Assembly: GCA_036939355.1 (NCBI GenBank)
Contig: JALLAP010000543.1
Location: forward strand, 1 to 18,587
DNA length: 18,587 bases
Reading direction: 5' to 3'
Source: Thalassiosira profunda
Lineage: Eukaryota > Bacillariophyta > Thalassiosirophyceae > Thalassiosirales > Thalassiosiraceae
In this document: one piece after another, positions 1 through 8,007 of the stretch
Position numbering within the stretch: the stretch's first letter is position 1
How the letters are laid out: each line of letters begins with the position of its first letter
Position numbers and translations under genes: made by a program
The notes under the pieces: generated by a model
Seen by the model: only the letters and a program-made list of their open reading frames with translations
Databases searched by the model: none
What the model was told of the DNA's origin: nothing

Positions 1-52
1 TCAAATTTGGTTCAGGTGTAAGCAAAAGTGGTGCAGTGCAGGAGGAGGGTGC

Positions 53-58
53 ATGTAG
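53..58 (+). promoter_or_regulatory. minimal start-stop upstream ORF (ATG TAG)
   Basis: An ATG directly followed by TAG lies in frame with the polymerase kappa start and 12 bp before it. The TAG also shows that the coding frame cannot extend further upstream without splicing. If the leader is transcribed, a start-stop element could stall or divert scanning ribosomes. Transcription of this stretch is not shown by the sequence. Confidence 0.35.
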
Positions 59-70
59 GGCGAAGAGACG

Positions 71-2128
71 ATGGACGCCACCCACGATGAGGGAGATTGC
101 AGCTCCGCCTCGGACGATGGAGGCGAGGAGATCGGGCCCATTTCCGCGTCGGCGCCATCAGATAGCACTGCAACAAAAGCAGCGTCGGCGTTGCTAATAT
201 CAGCTTCCGACAAAGCGGGCATGCAGGGCATCGACCGAGAACGCATCAACGCCATATTGTTGAGGGAATCCGGAAACTCGACGTTCATGCAACGCCAAAA
301 GAAGATGGACGAAAATACCAACAGGCGAATAGAAGATATGAGACGGCGACTGGAGGAGAAAGACAGTGGTGGGGCAGCTGCCGAGTGGAGGAGAGCATTA
401 GAGAGGGACACAATCGAGCCCCTCTTGAACCAGCATCGGGGACGGCGGCGAAAGCTGTCGACGTGCGTGGTCGTCGATTTGGACGGGTTCTTCATCTCCT
501 GCCACATTTTAGACAACCCGCACCTGGCCACCATTCCCGCATGTGTTGGAGGGCAGAGCATGATCTCCACGAGCAATTACGTCGCGCGCAAGTACGGCGT
601 GAGAGCTGCCATGCCGGGCTACCTCGGAAGCACATTGGTGAAAGAGCTGTCTGGGGGGAAGGAATCTCTGACATTCGTCAAGCACGATTTTCAGCTGTAC
701 AAGCGAAAGTCGGCTGAGGTGCGGGCAATCTTGGAGGAGTACGATGGGAATCTGACAATGGGTTCATTGGATGAGGCTTACATGGACATTGGCCCGTATT
801 TGGAGGTGAAGCTGGCAAACGAACAATTATCCCACGAGGATATTAGAACGGCTCTACGCGACAACAACAAAGAATCAAAAGGGATGCCTCCACTCCACGA
901 AACGCTTTCGCCCGCTGCAATTCACGAGGCAGCCCGAGCGCTCTTGCACTCCATCCGGGAGAGAGTGAAGGCTGCTACGGGATTGACGTGCTCCGCCGGT
1001 CTTTGCAGCAACTTTCTCCTGGCCAAGATAGCGAGTGACATCAACAAGCCAAACGGGCAACACTTCGTGGGTCCGTCGGAAGAGGAAATATTGAGCTTTA
1101 TCAATCCACTGCCCATTCGAAAGGTCAATGGCATTGGCCGAGTGAGCGAGAAGACTCTGCGAGGAGCGTGTGGAGTGGAGACTGTGAGAGACTTGTACGA
1201 CAAGCGCGCGGAGGCCATTTTCTTGTTCAAGCCGGCGACTGCCCAGTTCCTGATGCGCGCTGCGATTGGATACTCCGATGCGGACAAGCATCGAGAGTCA
1301 GCGGAAGACGAGGATGGTGACGCCGACGAGGCCCTCCACCGCAAGGGAATCAGCCACGAACGGACGTTCACACCCACTAGCTCCTGGGGTGACATGTGCA
1401 CGCGGCTGGAAGGGATTGCGCACAGCCTCGTGGGCGATTTGAGGGAGAAGAATTTGCGCCCAAGAACAATCACATTGAAAGTGAAGCAGTCCAATTTCGA
1501 CATTCTTAGCAGGGCGACCACGCGTGACGTGGCGCTGTTCCAGAATTGCAATCAACGCCAGAGCCCTCGGGATTTGGTGGACATTGTGATCAATTTGTTG
1601 AAAGAGGCGAAGCGAGAAGCCGGCAAAGCGAGCAAAGACGCGTTTTCGGTACGCCTTCTGGGTGTGCGGTGCTCCAACTTTCAGATGGATGAGGACAATC
1701 AGACGTCGTTAGATTGCTACCGCACGGGTCGAGCGCTGGCTTGCAAACAGAACTCGCCAAAGCGACAGAACAATGCATCTGTAGGAGTGAAGAACCCTTA
1801 CCTCAGCCCGAAATCGGTATCGCCGCGGCGGGGAAACGACAATCCTGGCCAAGAAGAGAGTAGAAATGCAGAGAGTTCCAAGCGGACACATGAAAACTCG
1901 CCCACTGACAAGGACACTGCCGCAGCCGCGGAACCGCCTGTTGAGTGTCCAATATGCAGCAAGCAGTTTCGAAGCTCTGAAGACAATGCACATATAAATG
2001 CTCACATCGATGCCTGTCTCAATGCCACAACGGTGAAGCAAATGGCGAAGGAAGAGACGAGGTGTGCTGACGAGAGGGCCAAAAGCAAGAAGCGGAGTCT
2101 GGCGGACTTCTTCGGTGCCGAAGGATAG
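71..2128 (+). CDS. POLK: DNA polymerase kappa (Y-family translesion polymerase)
   Basis: An intronless 685-aa protein. It is a nuclear Y-family polymerase that bypasses minor-groove lesions and extends mismatched ends. Residues 50-96 resemble the kappa-specific N-clasp (GMQGIDRERIN). The palm carries VVVDLDGFF (D136) and GSLDEAYMDI (D234, E235), the three metal-binding acids. SNYVARKYGVRAAMPGYLG and a helix-hairpin-helix (PIRKVNGIGRVSEKTL) follow, then a little-finger domain from about residue 425. The tail has one UBZ4 ubiquitin-binding zinc finger (C626, C629, H645, C649) and ends in KKRSLADFF, a degenerate PCNA-binding PIP box like the one closing human Pol kappa. Human Pol kappa is longer (870 aa) with two UBZ fingers. 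The start is the first ATG after an in-frame stop at 56-58. The next gene lies downstream on the same strand. Confidence 0.93.
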   Translation: MDATHDEGDCSSASDDGGEEIGPISASAPSDSTATKAASALLISASDKAGMQGIDRERINAILLRESGNSTFMQRQKKMDENTNRRIEDMRRRLEEKDSGGAAAEWRRALERDTIEPLLNQHRGRRRKLSTCVVVDLDGFFISCHILDNPHLATIPACVGGQSMISTSNYVARKYGVRAAMPGYLGSTLVKELSGGKESLTFVKHDFQLYKRKSAEVRAILEEYDGNLTMGSLDEAYMDIGPYLEVKLANEQLSHEDIRTALRDNNKESKGMPPLHETLSPAAIHEAARALLHSIRERVKAATGLTCSAGLCSNFLLAKIASDINKPNGQHFVGPSEEEILSFINPLPIRKVNGIGRVSEKTLRGACGVETVRDLYDKRAEAIFLFKPATAQFLMRAAIGYSDADKHRESAEDEDGDADEALHRKGISHERTFTPTSSWGDMCTRLEGIAHSLVGDLREKNLRPRTITLKVKQSNFDILSRATTRDVALFQNCNQRQSPRDLVDIVINLLKEAKREAGKASKDAFSVRLLGVRCSNFQMDEDNQTSLDCYRTGRALACKQNSPKRQNNASVGVKNPYLSPKSVSPRRGNDNPGQEESRNAESSKRTHENSPTDKDTAAAAEPPVECPICSKQFRSSEDNAHINAHIDACLNATTVKQMAKEETRCADERAKSKKRSLADFFGAEG

Positions 2129-2179
2129 CTTGAGTTGAGAGGGTTGAGGAGGAGGAGGGAGGCTACCGTGATTCTACCA

Positions 2180-2202
2180 TACGTAGTACGCATCTGTACG
2201 TA
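2180..2202. promoter_or_regulatory. two TACGTA boxes upstream of uL15m
   Basis: The palindrome TACGTA occurs at 2180-2185 and 2197-2202 in the 142-bp gap between polymerase kappa and uL15m. TACGTA is the A-box type ACGT core bound by plant bZIP factors. A regulatory role here is inference from the paired copies and the position about 70-90 bp before the uL15m start. Confidence 0.3.
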
Positions 2203-2210
2203 GAGTTCAC

Positions 2211-2244
2211 GTTCGCCCTTTCGAGTCGTTCGCCCTTTCGAGTC
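2211..2244 (+). repeat. perfect 17-bp tandem duplication in the uL15m leader
   Basis: GTTCGCCCTTTCGAGTC occurs twice head to tail (2211-2227 and 2228-2244), followed by a decayed fragment (GAGTTCGAG). It ends 26 bp before the uL15m ATG, so it lies in the core promoter or 5' leader. It may be a recent slippage product or a duplicated factor site. Confidence 0.75.
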
Positions 2245-2270
2245 GAGTTCGAGCCGCCCTCTCCTCCGCC

Positions 2271-3314
2271 ATGGCGCTGCTCCTCCCCCGGGGGGCGTCA
2301 TCCGCCGCCGTGCGGTTCATGGCACGTGTCTCCGTCGCGCGGCCGTCGCCGGGCAACAACAATTGCAATTATTTGGCGGCGGCCCGATCGCTGTGCACAT
2401 CCTCCACATCCCTCCTCGGTGCATCACCACAACCACCCATCCCAACATTGTCGGATCTGAACGCCTCCCTGGCTGGTTTGTCCCTCCAAAATTGCAGCCA
2501 CCGTCGCACGCTGTCCTCCAACGCTCAGCCGGAGCAGCAACGACAACAACTCGGGGAGCCAATCACGTTCCTAACCCTCAACAACCTCGCCGACAACCCC
2601 GGCGCCGTCAAGAAGAAGCGGCGCATCGGGCGGGGCATCGGCTCCTCGAAAGGAAAGACGTGCGGGCGGGGGCACAAGGGGCAGAAGGCCCGCGCGGGCC
2701 GGGGCGTCCACCCCACCTTCGAGGGAGGGCAGACGAAGTTCTACAAGCGGCTGCCCAAGAAGGGGAAGCTCAAGAACAGCAAGTTCAAGCTGGAGTTGAT
2801 CCCCGTCAACGTTGGCCAGGTGCAGAATTACGTGACGATGGGACGGCTGAAGGCGGAGCGGAGCGACGGGGTGATCACCATGCGGGATATGGTGCGGGCG
2901 GGCATGTTCCCCAACAGTTCGGTCAAGAGCGGCGTCAAACTGCTCGGGGACGGGGCCGAGTGGGTCAAAGACGCCCTCCTCATCGAAGTGCCCTGGGCGA
3001 GCGCTTCGGCCATCGAGGCGATCGAATCTGCGGGGGGATTCGTGACCACGGTTCATTACAACACGCTGGCGATCCGGGCGCACCTTAAGCCGCACAAGTT
3101 TGCGTTGAAGCCGGAGGCGATGGTCGCCGCGGAGGGGCGGGGAGAAGAGGCGGATACGGACGTGCACGACGCGCACTTGCTGCCGCGGAGGGCGCGGCCG
3201 CCGCCCAAGTACATGCCGTACTATACCGATTATGCCAAGAGGGGATACCTCAATCCAAGGGTGCAGTTGGAGAGGAAACGCCGGGGGCTGAAGGAGATTC
3301 TCATTACGCACTGA
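2271..3314 (+). CDS. MRPL15: mitochondrial large-subunit ribosomal protein uL15m
   Basis: A 347-aa protein. Residues 1 to about 95 form an arginine-, serine- and alanine-rich leader, nearly free of acidic residues in the first 60, as expected for a mitochondrial presequence. The L15 core follows: [37 protein letters not shown], then [17 protein letters not shown], matching bacterial uL15. An L15 domain continues to about residue 265, with a roughly 75-residue charged C-terminal extension of the kind seen in mitochondrial L15. The start has a strong context (gccATGgcg) behind a pyrimidine-rich leader. It assembles into the 50S-like mitoribosomal subunit. A plastid location is less likely because no signal peptide or ASAFAP junction is visible. 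It converges on the aspartic protease, 83 bp stop to stop. Confidence 0.92.
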   Translation: MALLLPRGASSAAVRFMARVSVARPSPGNNNCNYLAAARSLCTSSTSLLGASPQPPIPTLSDLNASLAGLSLQNCSHRRTLSSNAQPEQQRQQLGEPITFLTLNNLADNPGAVKKKRRIGRGIGSSKGKTCGRGHKGQKARAGRGVHPTFEGGQTKFYKRLPKKGKLKNSKFKLELIPVNVGQVQNYVTMGRLKAERSDGVITMRDMVRAGMFPNSSVKSGVKLLGDGAEWVKDALLIEVPWASASAIEAIESAGGFVTTVHYNTLAIRAHLKPHKFALKPEAMVAAEGRGEEADTDVHDAHLLPRRARPPPKYMPYYTDYAKRGYLNPRVQLERKRRGLKEILITH

Positions 3315-3397
3315 GGGGGCGGGGTGCACCGGACGCAATAACAGCAAATGTACAAGCTCTAAACATCAGCTTCTATCTTTCTCCCCCTTTCATCACT

Positions 3398-4912
3398 TCA
3401 TTTGGCCAGCGTGGCCATCCCGAACCGCTTCCCCTCGTAGTCCCAAAGGGTGTAACTCTTCCTCAGGAATACGTCGCCCATGAGGAACACCCTGCCGGCG
3501 TATTCCGCAGGGATGGGCGGGCTTGGGGGGCCAGACGGATGATCGGGCTTCTGGCCGGGTGCCCCGGTGAGATGCTTGATTTCCTCCACCACCTGTTCCT
3601 CAAGCTCTTCATCCAGTGTGTTCACCTGCTCGATCTCTTCGGCCCCAAACTGCNTCCTCCACCACCTGTTCCTCAAGCTCTTCATCCAGTGTGTTCACCT
3701 GCTCGATCTCTTCGGCCCCAAACTGCATGATCGCTATTCCGAAGAAGCAATACTTGCCGCTGTCGTCCTTGATCATGAGGTCCGATCCGGGAATGTTGTA
3801 GACTTGTCCCCCGATAGTGAACGCGAGGTCCGGGATTTTAGTATCGCACTGGACGAGGAACAGGCCGACCTGGGGCACGAACTGCGCTCCCATCGACTGG
3901 GCCATGGGCATGACGACGTCTTGGGGGCCGTACAACAGCGAGGTTCCCGTGTCCATGATCCCGGCGACCTTGCCGGTCGTGACGTCCGCGCCATTGAACG
4001 TGACCTTGTCCATGGGGGCGAGCCAGTAAGCCGGGTTGACAAGGTTCACCCAGTTGATTTCGCCCTGCATCTTGGACTCGTCGTACCCCCCGATGGCCAG
4101 CTCGCCGTCGGCGTTGTCGCCAAGGAAGAAGGCGAACATGGCCTTGTCCAGGACGCCCTTTTCCTTGAGGTTGGGGATCAGGGTATTGACACCCGGGTCC
4201 CGGCTGATGGTGGGGAAGGCAAGCCCCAGGATGCCGTCGAACTTGGCGTGCTCGTAAACCTGCCCCAACCCCTCGGTGGAGTCCACGAGAGCGAACGTCT
4301 GCTTGTCGACCGTGTAATCGTCCGCGAGGGTGACCGTCTCGAGGCCGAACGTCCCCGTCACGGCACCACTGCCGTACACAATTTGGAAGTCACTCTTAGC
4401 CCCGGAAGGGACATCGGAATACGACGTGGAGGCGGTCTTATCGAACGCCGTCTTGGCCGCGCAGTTCTCGCTTTTGGTCAGGCAGCCCTTCGACGGCACC
4501 CAGAAATCGGAGGATCCGGTATCGAACACCACGAGGAGCTCCTGCGCCGGGCTGCCGATCTTCACCTTCCCGTAATACTGGGCGTTCTTGAGGTCGCGGA
4601 GAACGACGTTCTCCTCCCCCCGAGACTGAGTAAAATACAAGTCATGAGCACAGACGAATTGCAATTATTTACACACAATTGACAAGCATTCCGTACCTGC
4701 TTGGCGGGCGCCCCCAGCCGGCGGGCGATGGCGGCGACGGCCGAATTCGACGTTGATGTTGATGTGGACACGAGGCTCGGTGGAACATGCGACGCGAGGA
4801 GATGCGCGGCGTGCTCGTCGTCAGGAACCTTGGAGATGGGGACGGTGAACACTTCCCCGGCGACAACGGTGGCCGCGAGGGCGGCGGCGAGGGCGAAGGC
4901 GCGGATCAACAT
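3398..4912 (-). CDS. pepsin-family (A1) aspartic protease, broken by an assembly join
   Basis: Two exons: 4697-4912 (72 codons) and 3398-4625, split by a 71-bp phase-0 intron. Residues 1-19 form a signal peptide; about 20-75 look like a propeptide. Catalytic motifs are DTGSSDFWVPS (D107) and MDTGTS (D297), with flap Tyr155 in VYGSG and a GDVFLRKSYT C-terminal strand, all typical of cathepsin D/pepsin enzymes. The likely role is acid proteolysis in the secretory or vacuolar pathway. As printed, the frame breaks at 3654: a 72-bp segment is repeated on both sides of a single n, adding 73 bases (24 codons plus one). Counting the segment once restores one frame of 456 aa. Residues about 374-423 form an acidic then proline-rich insertion before the last strands, not the plant-specific insert. 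Confidence 0.9.
3582..3726. repeat. 72-bp identical duplication flanking a single n (assembly artefact)
   Basis: Positions 3582-3653 and 3655-3726 are identical over 72 bp, separated only by n at 3654. The extra 73 bp shift the reading frame of a well-conserved protease, and removing one copy plus the n restores it exactly. This is what two contig ends with an unmerged overlap look like after scaffolding. It is not evidence of a pseudogene. Confidence 0.92.
4626..4696 (-). other. spliceosomal intron, aspartic protease (71 bp, phase 0)
   Basis: The donor is AGCAG|GTACGG and the acceptor TACTCAG|TCT on the minus strand. It is AT-rich relative to the exons and contains TTGCAA at 4659-4664. Splicing joins the propeptide exon to the protease core in frame. 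Confidence 0.88.
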
Positions 4913-5197
4913 GGTGCAGCAGAAGTGAGGTGGAAGGCTTGCCTCTTGCCTTTGTGTCACTCAAAATGCGGGGGTACTATCTAGTAGACGAAATGGTGAT
5001 ATATGTTTTTACCTAAGAGAGTATTATCGAGAAAATTAATACAGGTAGATTAGGTAAGTAGCTTTCATAAAGACCCAAAATAAGTTTACTAGGGATACAA
5101 AGTGTTAACTAGTGTTTTACCCCCTCATTTAGGTGAACGGAGACGCGTGTTCTTCTTTTGTTCTTTGACAGCAAGCACCCTATTCAACCCAAAGAAG
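4913..5197. promoter_or_regulatory. divergent promoter region, aspartic protease / MaoC-like gene
   Basis: This 285-bp gap between two divergent starts contains a clearly AT-rich island (about 4975-5130) in an otherwise GC-leaning window. The island has an 8-bp inverted repeat, TTACCTAA (5009-5016) and TTAGGTAA (5050-5057). I see no convincing TATA box placed for either gene and no ORF of interest. Confidence 0.5.
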
Positions 5198-6586
5198 ATG
5201 TCTGCCGCCCTTCTGCGGCAAATCCCACCAGGCCTGCGGCCGACGAGCGCGCGATGGGCGTCGTCGCTCGCTGGCGGCGGCGGTCTGATGGGCTGGAGGC
5301 CGACGCCGAGGCCAAAACGCAAGCTCAAGCGCGACGATGCACCGACCACAAAGCAGAGCGCAAATAGTGGCAGCAGCAGCGATCCATCACTCTTCTTGAA
5401 GGGAGAGGTCCTCGACCACGCCCTCGACCTCAAGCGGTGCCGTCCCGGTACCGAGGTGGAGGTGCCCTATGAACTGACGTTGACAGAATCGCTCTTCGAG
5501 TTCTGGCAGAGCTCGTTTCACTCCCAGGACAGGGTGCACACGTCCACGCCGTTCGCGCGGGCGCTAGGGCTGCAGGACCGAGCGATGCCGCTCAGCCTGG
5601 TGCTGTGAGTGCAAGTTGCAAGTTGCAAGCGATAACTGATATTGCATCACATATAACTTTCGCTCACTCGGAGTTGTCCTCTTGCTTCTATCGTGGGCAG
5701 GTTTCTGACCGGGGCAATGAGCCACGAGGACGCAGCCAAGGTGCAAGTTGGGTTTGGGCGATGTGTCTACCACTGGCCGGTGTTCGCCGGGGATACCGTC
5801 ACGAAGACATTTATCGTGGAAAAAGTTAGGAATACTTCCGATGGGAATCACTCGATCATCAATTTCAAGTGCTCGTTGATCAATCAGCGCGGGAGGCTTT
5901 GCATGTCCGCGGAGAAGCGCCTGCTCTTTGAGTTCCCTGTCCCGGAATCAAACGTGACAATACTCGCGGAGGAGTCGGAATCGTCCCAGCTATTCCGCGA
6001 CCACCTCCTGTCGAAAGCGAGTGTCCTGCGCGGCATGGAAAGCCACTCGTTGACGCCGCTCCGGACGGGCAGCTTGATATTGCACACCCTCTCCCGCCCG
6101 ATCACCTTTTCGCAGTCGCTTCAGCTGGCGTCGTTGGCGAGGCTGACACACGAGCGGCATTTCGACGTCCGTAAATACGACGAGAGAACGGAGGTATATG
6201 TGCCGGCGGGGCTGGTATTGGGGCTGACAGTGTCCGCCTCCAATCGGGATCTCCACGAAGTGTTGCACGAGGAAATCGTCAATGTGAGCTACATCCACCA
6301 TCTGCATCCGGGCGACGTGGTTAGCGCGTTCTCGTATATCACGGGCGTGGATGAGAATTTACCAGGGAGTCTGGAAGAAGTTTCGGTACGAACAGTTGGG
6401 GTGAAGAATATTTCTCTAGAGGATGTGGACATACCTGTTGAATTGCTGACGACGGACAAAACATACACAAAGAACGTTGATCGCATATGCAAGAGCCTCT
6501 GCCCGAAGCTCACAAACAAAATCGTTGCAGTGGTCGACCGCAAAATTCTGCGACAGTCCAACCGGAGAGAGGTGTTTCTTTTGTGA
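5198..6586 (+). CDS. MaoC-like double-hotdog protein, probably mitochondrial
   Basis: Two exons, 5198-5604 and 5701-6586, joined in phase 2 to give 430 aa. The first 25 residues (LLRQIPPGLRPTSARWASS) are basic and Ser/Ala-rich, fitting a mitochondrial presequence. Residues about 67-215 form one MaoC-type hotdog, with D111/H114 near the expected hydratase-2 region followed by TPFARALG. A second hotdog-like half spans about 240-380. Such proteins hydrate enoyl-thioesters (the 2-enoyl-CoA hydratase 2 / MaoC group). The classic GDxNPxH motif is not intact, so activity is uncertain. The ATG at 5198 (aagaagATG) was preferred over an in-frame ATG at 5102 because it opens directly on the presequence. 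It is divergent from the protease and converges on the BTB-like gene 91 bp away. Confidence 0.78.
5605..5700 (+). other. spliceosomal intron, MaoC-like gene (96 bp, phase 2)
   Basis: The donor is GCT|GTGAGT and the acceptor GGGCAG|GTTT. Just inside the donor sits a short repeat giving two TTGCAA copies 7 bp apart (5616-5621, 5623-5628). Splicing yields an uninterrupted hotdog domain across the join. Confidence 0.9.
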
Positions 6587-6677
6587 ATGCAGCACTCTAA
6601 AGTGCTAATCATTGTTTCAGACACGACTGTACTCGCCGTTGTACACTTTGTTCATTTCCGAACCTTCTCATTGCTGT

Positions 6678-7535
6678 TTATTCCAGCAGCTTCCAAAGAA
6701 GCACAGCCTGGCTCTCTACTGATGTCTGCTGATGATACATTGCTCCCTCTTTCGACAGAAGCCCAATCGAGACGCACTCTCGGAGAAGCAGTAGTGGATT
6801 CTCCGGCAGCCCAGAACACAGGGATGAAAGCTGATTCAGTACGTTGTACGTTCCCATCCGCCTTCCGTGATTTGCAGTGCTGTACTGCTCATCCTCCTTC
6901 AGCATTTGACATATGAAGAGGCAGACCAGAAATCTCCACATTCGTTCCGTCATGCGGTATTCGGGCACCCTTTTGACATACACTTCCTCTTCCTCGTCGT
7001 CATCTGTGAGCGAACGCCTTCGTCCGACCAAATCCCGCTTCTTCAACGTCTCTTCCAAGGAGCAGGGACACTGCACCATTTTGATGGCCCACAACTTCGT
7101 CAGTATCTCATCCTGATGCCGGACGTGCAGATAGTCCACAACTTGATACAGTTTCTCCTCATCATTGGGTGTTGTGTCTTTTTGCTCCCATTTAAATCCA
7201 TCCCACAGCAGCTCTTTCAGCTCCTCTGTGGTAACTTCCTCGTGCTCGCCATCACCATTCTTTGTATCCTCGGATTCTCCGTCACGGCCTCCCGATCTTG
7301 CCCGAGATACCATGAAGCGAAGAACGGACGTGCAGGCCACAGGATCTAAATCCGTATGCGATAGATCTACGGCCGGAGGACTGTTGTCGTTGTATTGCAA
7401 CTTCAGCCACCTCTCCGAAAGCAGCACGTCAAAGTACAAGCTGTACTTTCGGAGTGCGCAGATGGGATATTGCCGAGGGGTCTGGGGCGCTCCCGTTGAC
7501 GGAGGGGGGAGGATGACAGCGATTTTTCGTTGCAT
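6678..7535 (-). CDS. BTB/POZ-like domain protein
   Basis: An intronless 285-aa protein. Residues about 20-165 resemble a BTB fold: LRKYSLYFDVLLSERW fits the LxxySxyF segment, VDLSHTDLDPVACTSVLRFM the next strand and helix, and LYQVVDYLHVRHQDEILTKLW the closing helices. A roughly 45-residue acidic loop (rich in Asp, Glu, Gly) splits the domain. A second acidic stretch (TDDDEEEEVYV) and a helical tail follow. BTB domains mediate dimerisation and act as CUL3 adaptors; whether this one does cannot be told. No second domain such as Kelch or ankyrin is visible. The frame stays open at least 25 codons upstream of the ATG, so a longer N-terminus is possible. It diverges from the NUFIP1-like gene. Confidence 0.6.
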   Translation of the reverse strand: MQRKIAVILPPPSTGAPQTPRQYPICALRKYSLYFDVLLSERWLKLQYNDNSPPAVDLSHTDLDPVACTSVLRFMVSRARSGGRDGESEDTKNGDGEHEEVTTEELKELLWDGFKWEQKDTTPNDEEKLYQVVDYLHVRHQDEILTKLWAIKMVQCPCSLEETLKKRDLVGRRRSLTDDDEEEEVYVKRVPEYRMTERMWRFLVCLFICQMLKEDEQYSTANHGRRMGTYNVLNQLSSLCSGLPENPLLLLRECVSIGLLSKEGAMYHQQTSVESQAVLLWKLLE

Positions 7536-8007
7536 GTTGAGTCTCAGCCGCAGCTGGCCGAGCGTCCAATTCAGTGGTGCACGTGAAGACTCCCGCGTGA
7601 GTCCGATTGTTCACTCCGGCCGACAAAAGACGCAGCGGAGAGCGAGCTAGCTCGACGTCCGGTGCATCCAAAGAGAGCTCCCGCCGCCGTCCCAGCAAGA
7701 GGTTATAAGTTATGAGCCAACCTGCGATCGAGTGCATGGCTCCGACCAACAACCACAACGTCGCCGAGGACGAGGAGAAAGAACAATGACGTCTCGTTTG
7801 CCTGAAGTGACGGTGAAGGTGAATCGACGGACTGAAGGAGGCACGCCTTTTTTGCCAGCCACCAAAAAATCACACCTACAGGCCTGGCAAGCTACTCGTA
7901 CCCCGTACTTACGTTGGGGGCGACCGGAGGTCGGGACGGAAGGAGGCCCGTGGGTGTGCCAAAAAATCTATCCAGCAGCGAGCGCGCCCCCTGGGCGGCC
8001 CCTTGCC
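7536..8007. promoter_or_regulatory. divergent promoter and leader region, BTB-like / NUFIP1-like
   Basis: This 472-bp gap holds a G-box CACGTG (7580-7585), a perfect 12-bp palindrome CGAGCTAGCTCG (7643-7654), and a TATAAG-like site (about 7703). After these comes a possible leader for the NUFIP1-like gene with a 17-codon upstream ORF (7736-7789) and an in-frame ATG at 7786. The stretch after 7786 is open in the NUFIP1 frame but reads as low-conservation sequence, so it is treated here as leader or optional N-terminus. Confidence 0.5.
7736..7789 (+). promoter_or_regulatory. 17-codon upstream ORF overlapping a downstream ATG (ATGA)
   Basis: An ATG at 7736 (tgcATGgct) opens a 17-codon frame whose TGA (7787-7789) overlaps the ATG at 7786 as ATGA. 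That ATG is in frame with the NUFIP1-like protein. The arrangement could permit termination-reinitiation, or the frame could be the tip of an unrecognised first exon. Neither is proven. Confidence 0.35.

Noticed and set aside
3582..3726. The 72-bp duplication as a genuine tandem repeat or as proof of a pseudogene
   Set aside because: Identity is complete, exactly one n sits at the junction, and removing one unit restores the conserved frame. An unmerged contig overlap is simpler.
3567..4682. 371-codon open frame opposite the aspartic protease
   Set aside because: Antisense shadow of the protease core; it also crosses the artificial duplication and the n.
5102..5197. In-frame ATG at 5102 as the start of the MaoC-like protein
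   Set aside because: The added 32 residues have no targeting character and come from the AT-rich promoter; the ATG at 5198 gives a clean presequence.
7700..7710. TATAAG at about 7703 as the TATA box of the NUFIP1-like gene
   Set aside because: It lies about 300 bp before the preferred start; no supporting initiator was found, so it is mentioned only as a possibility.
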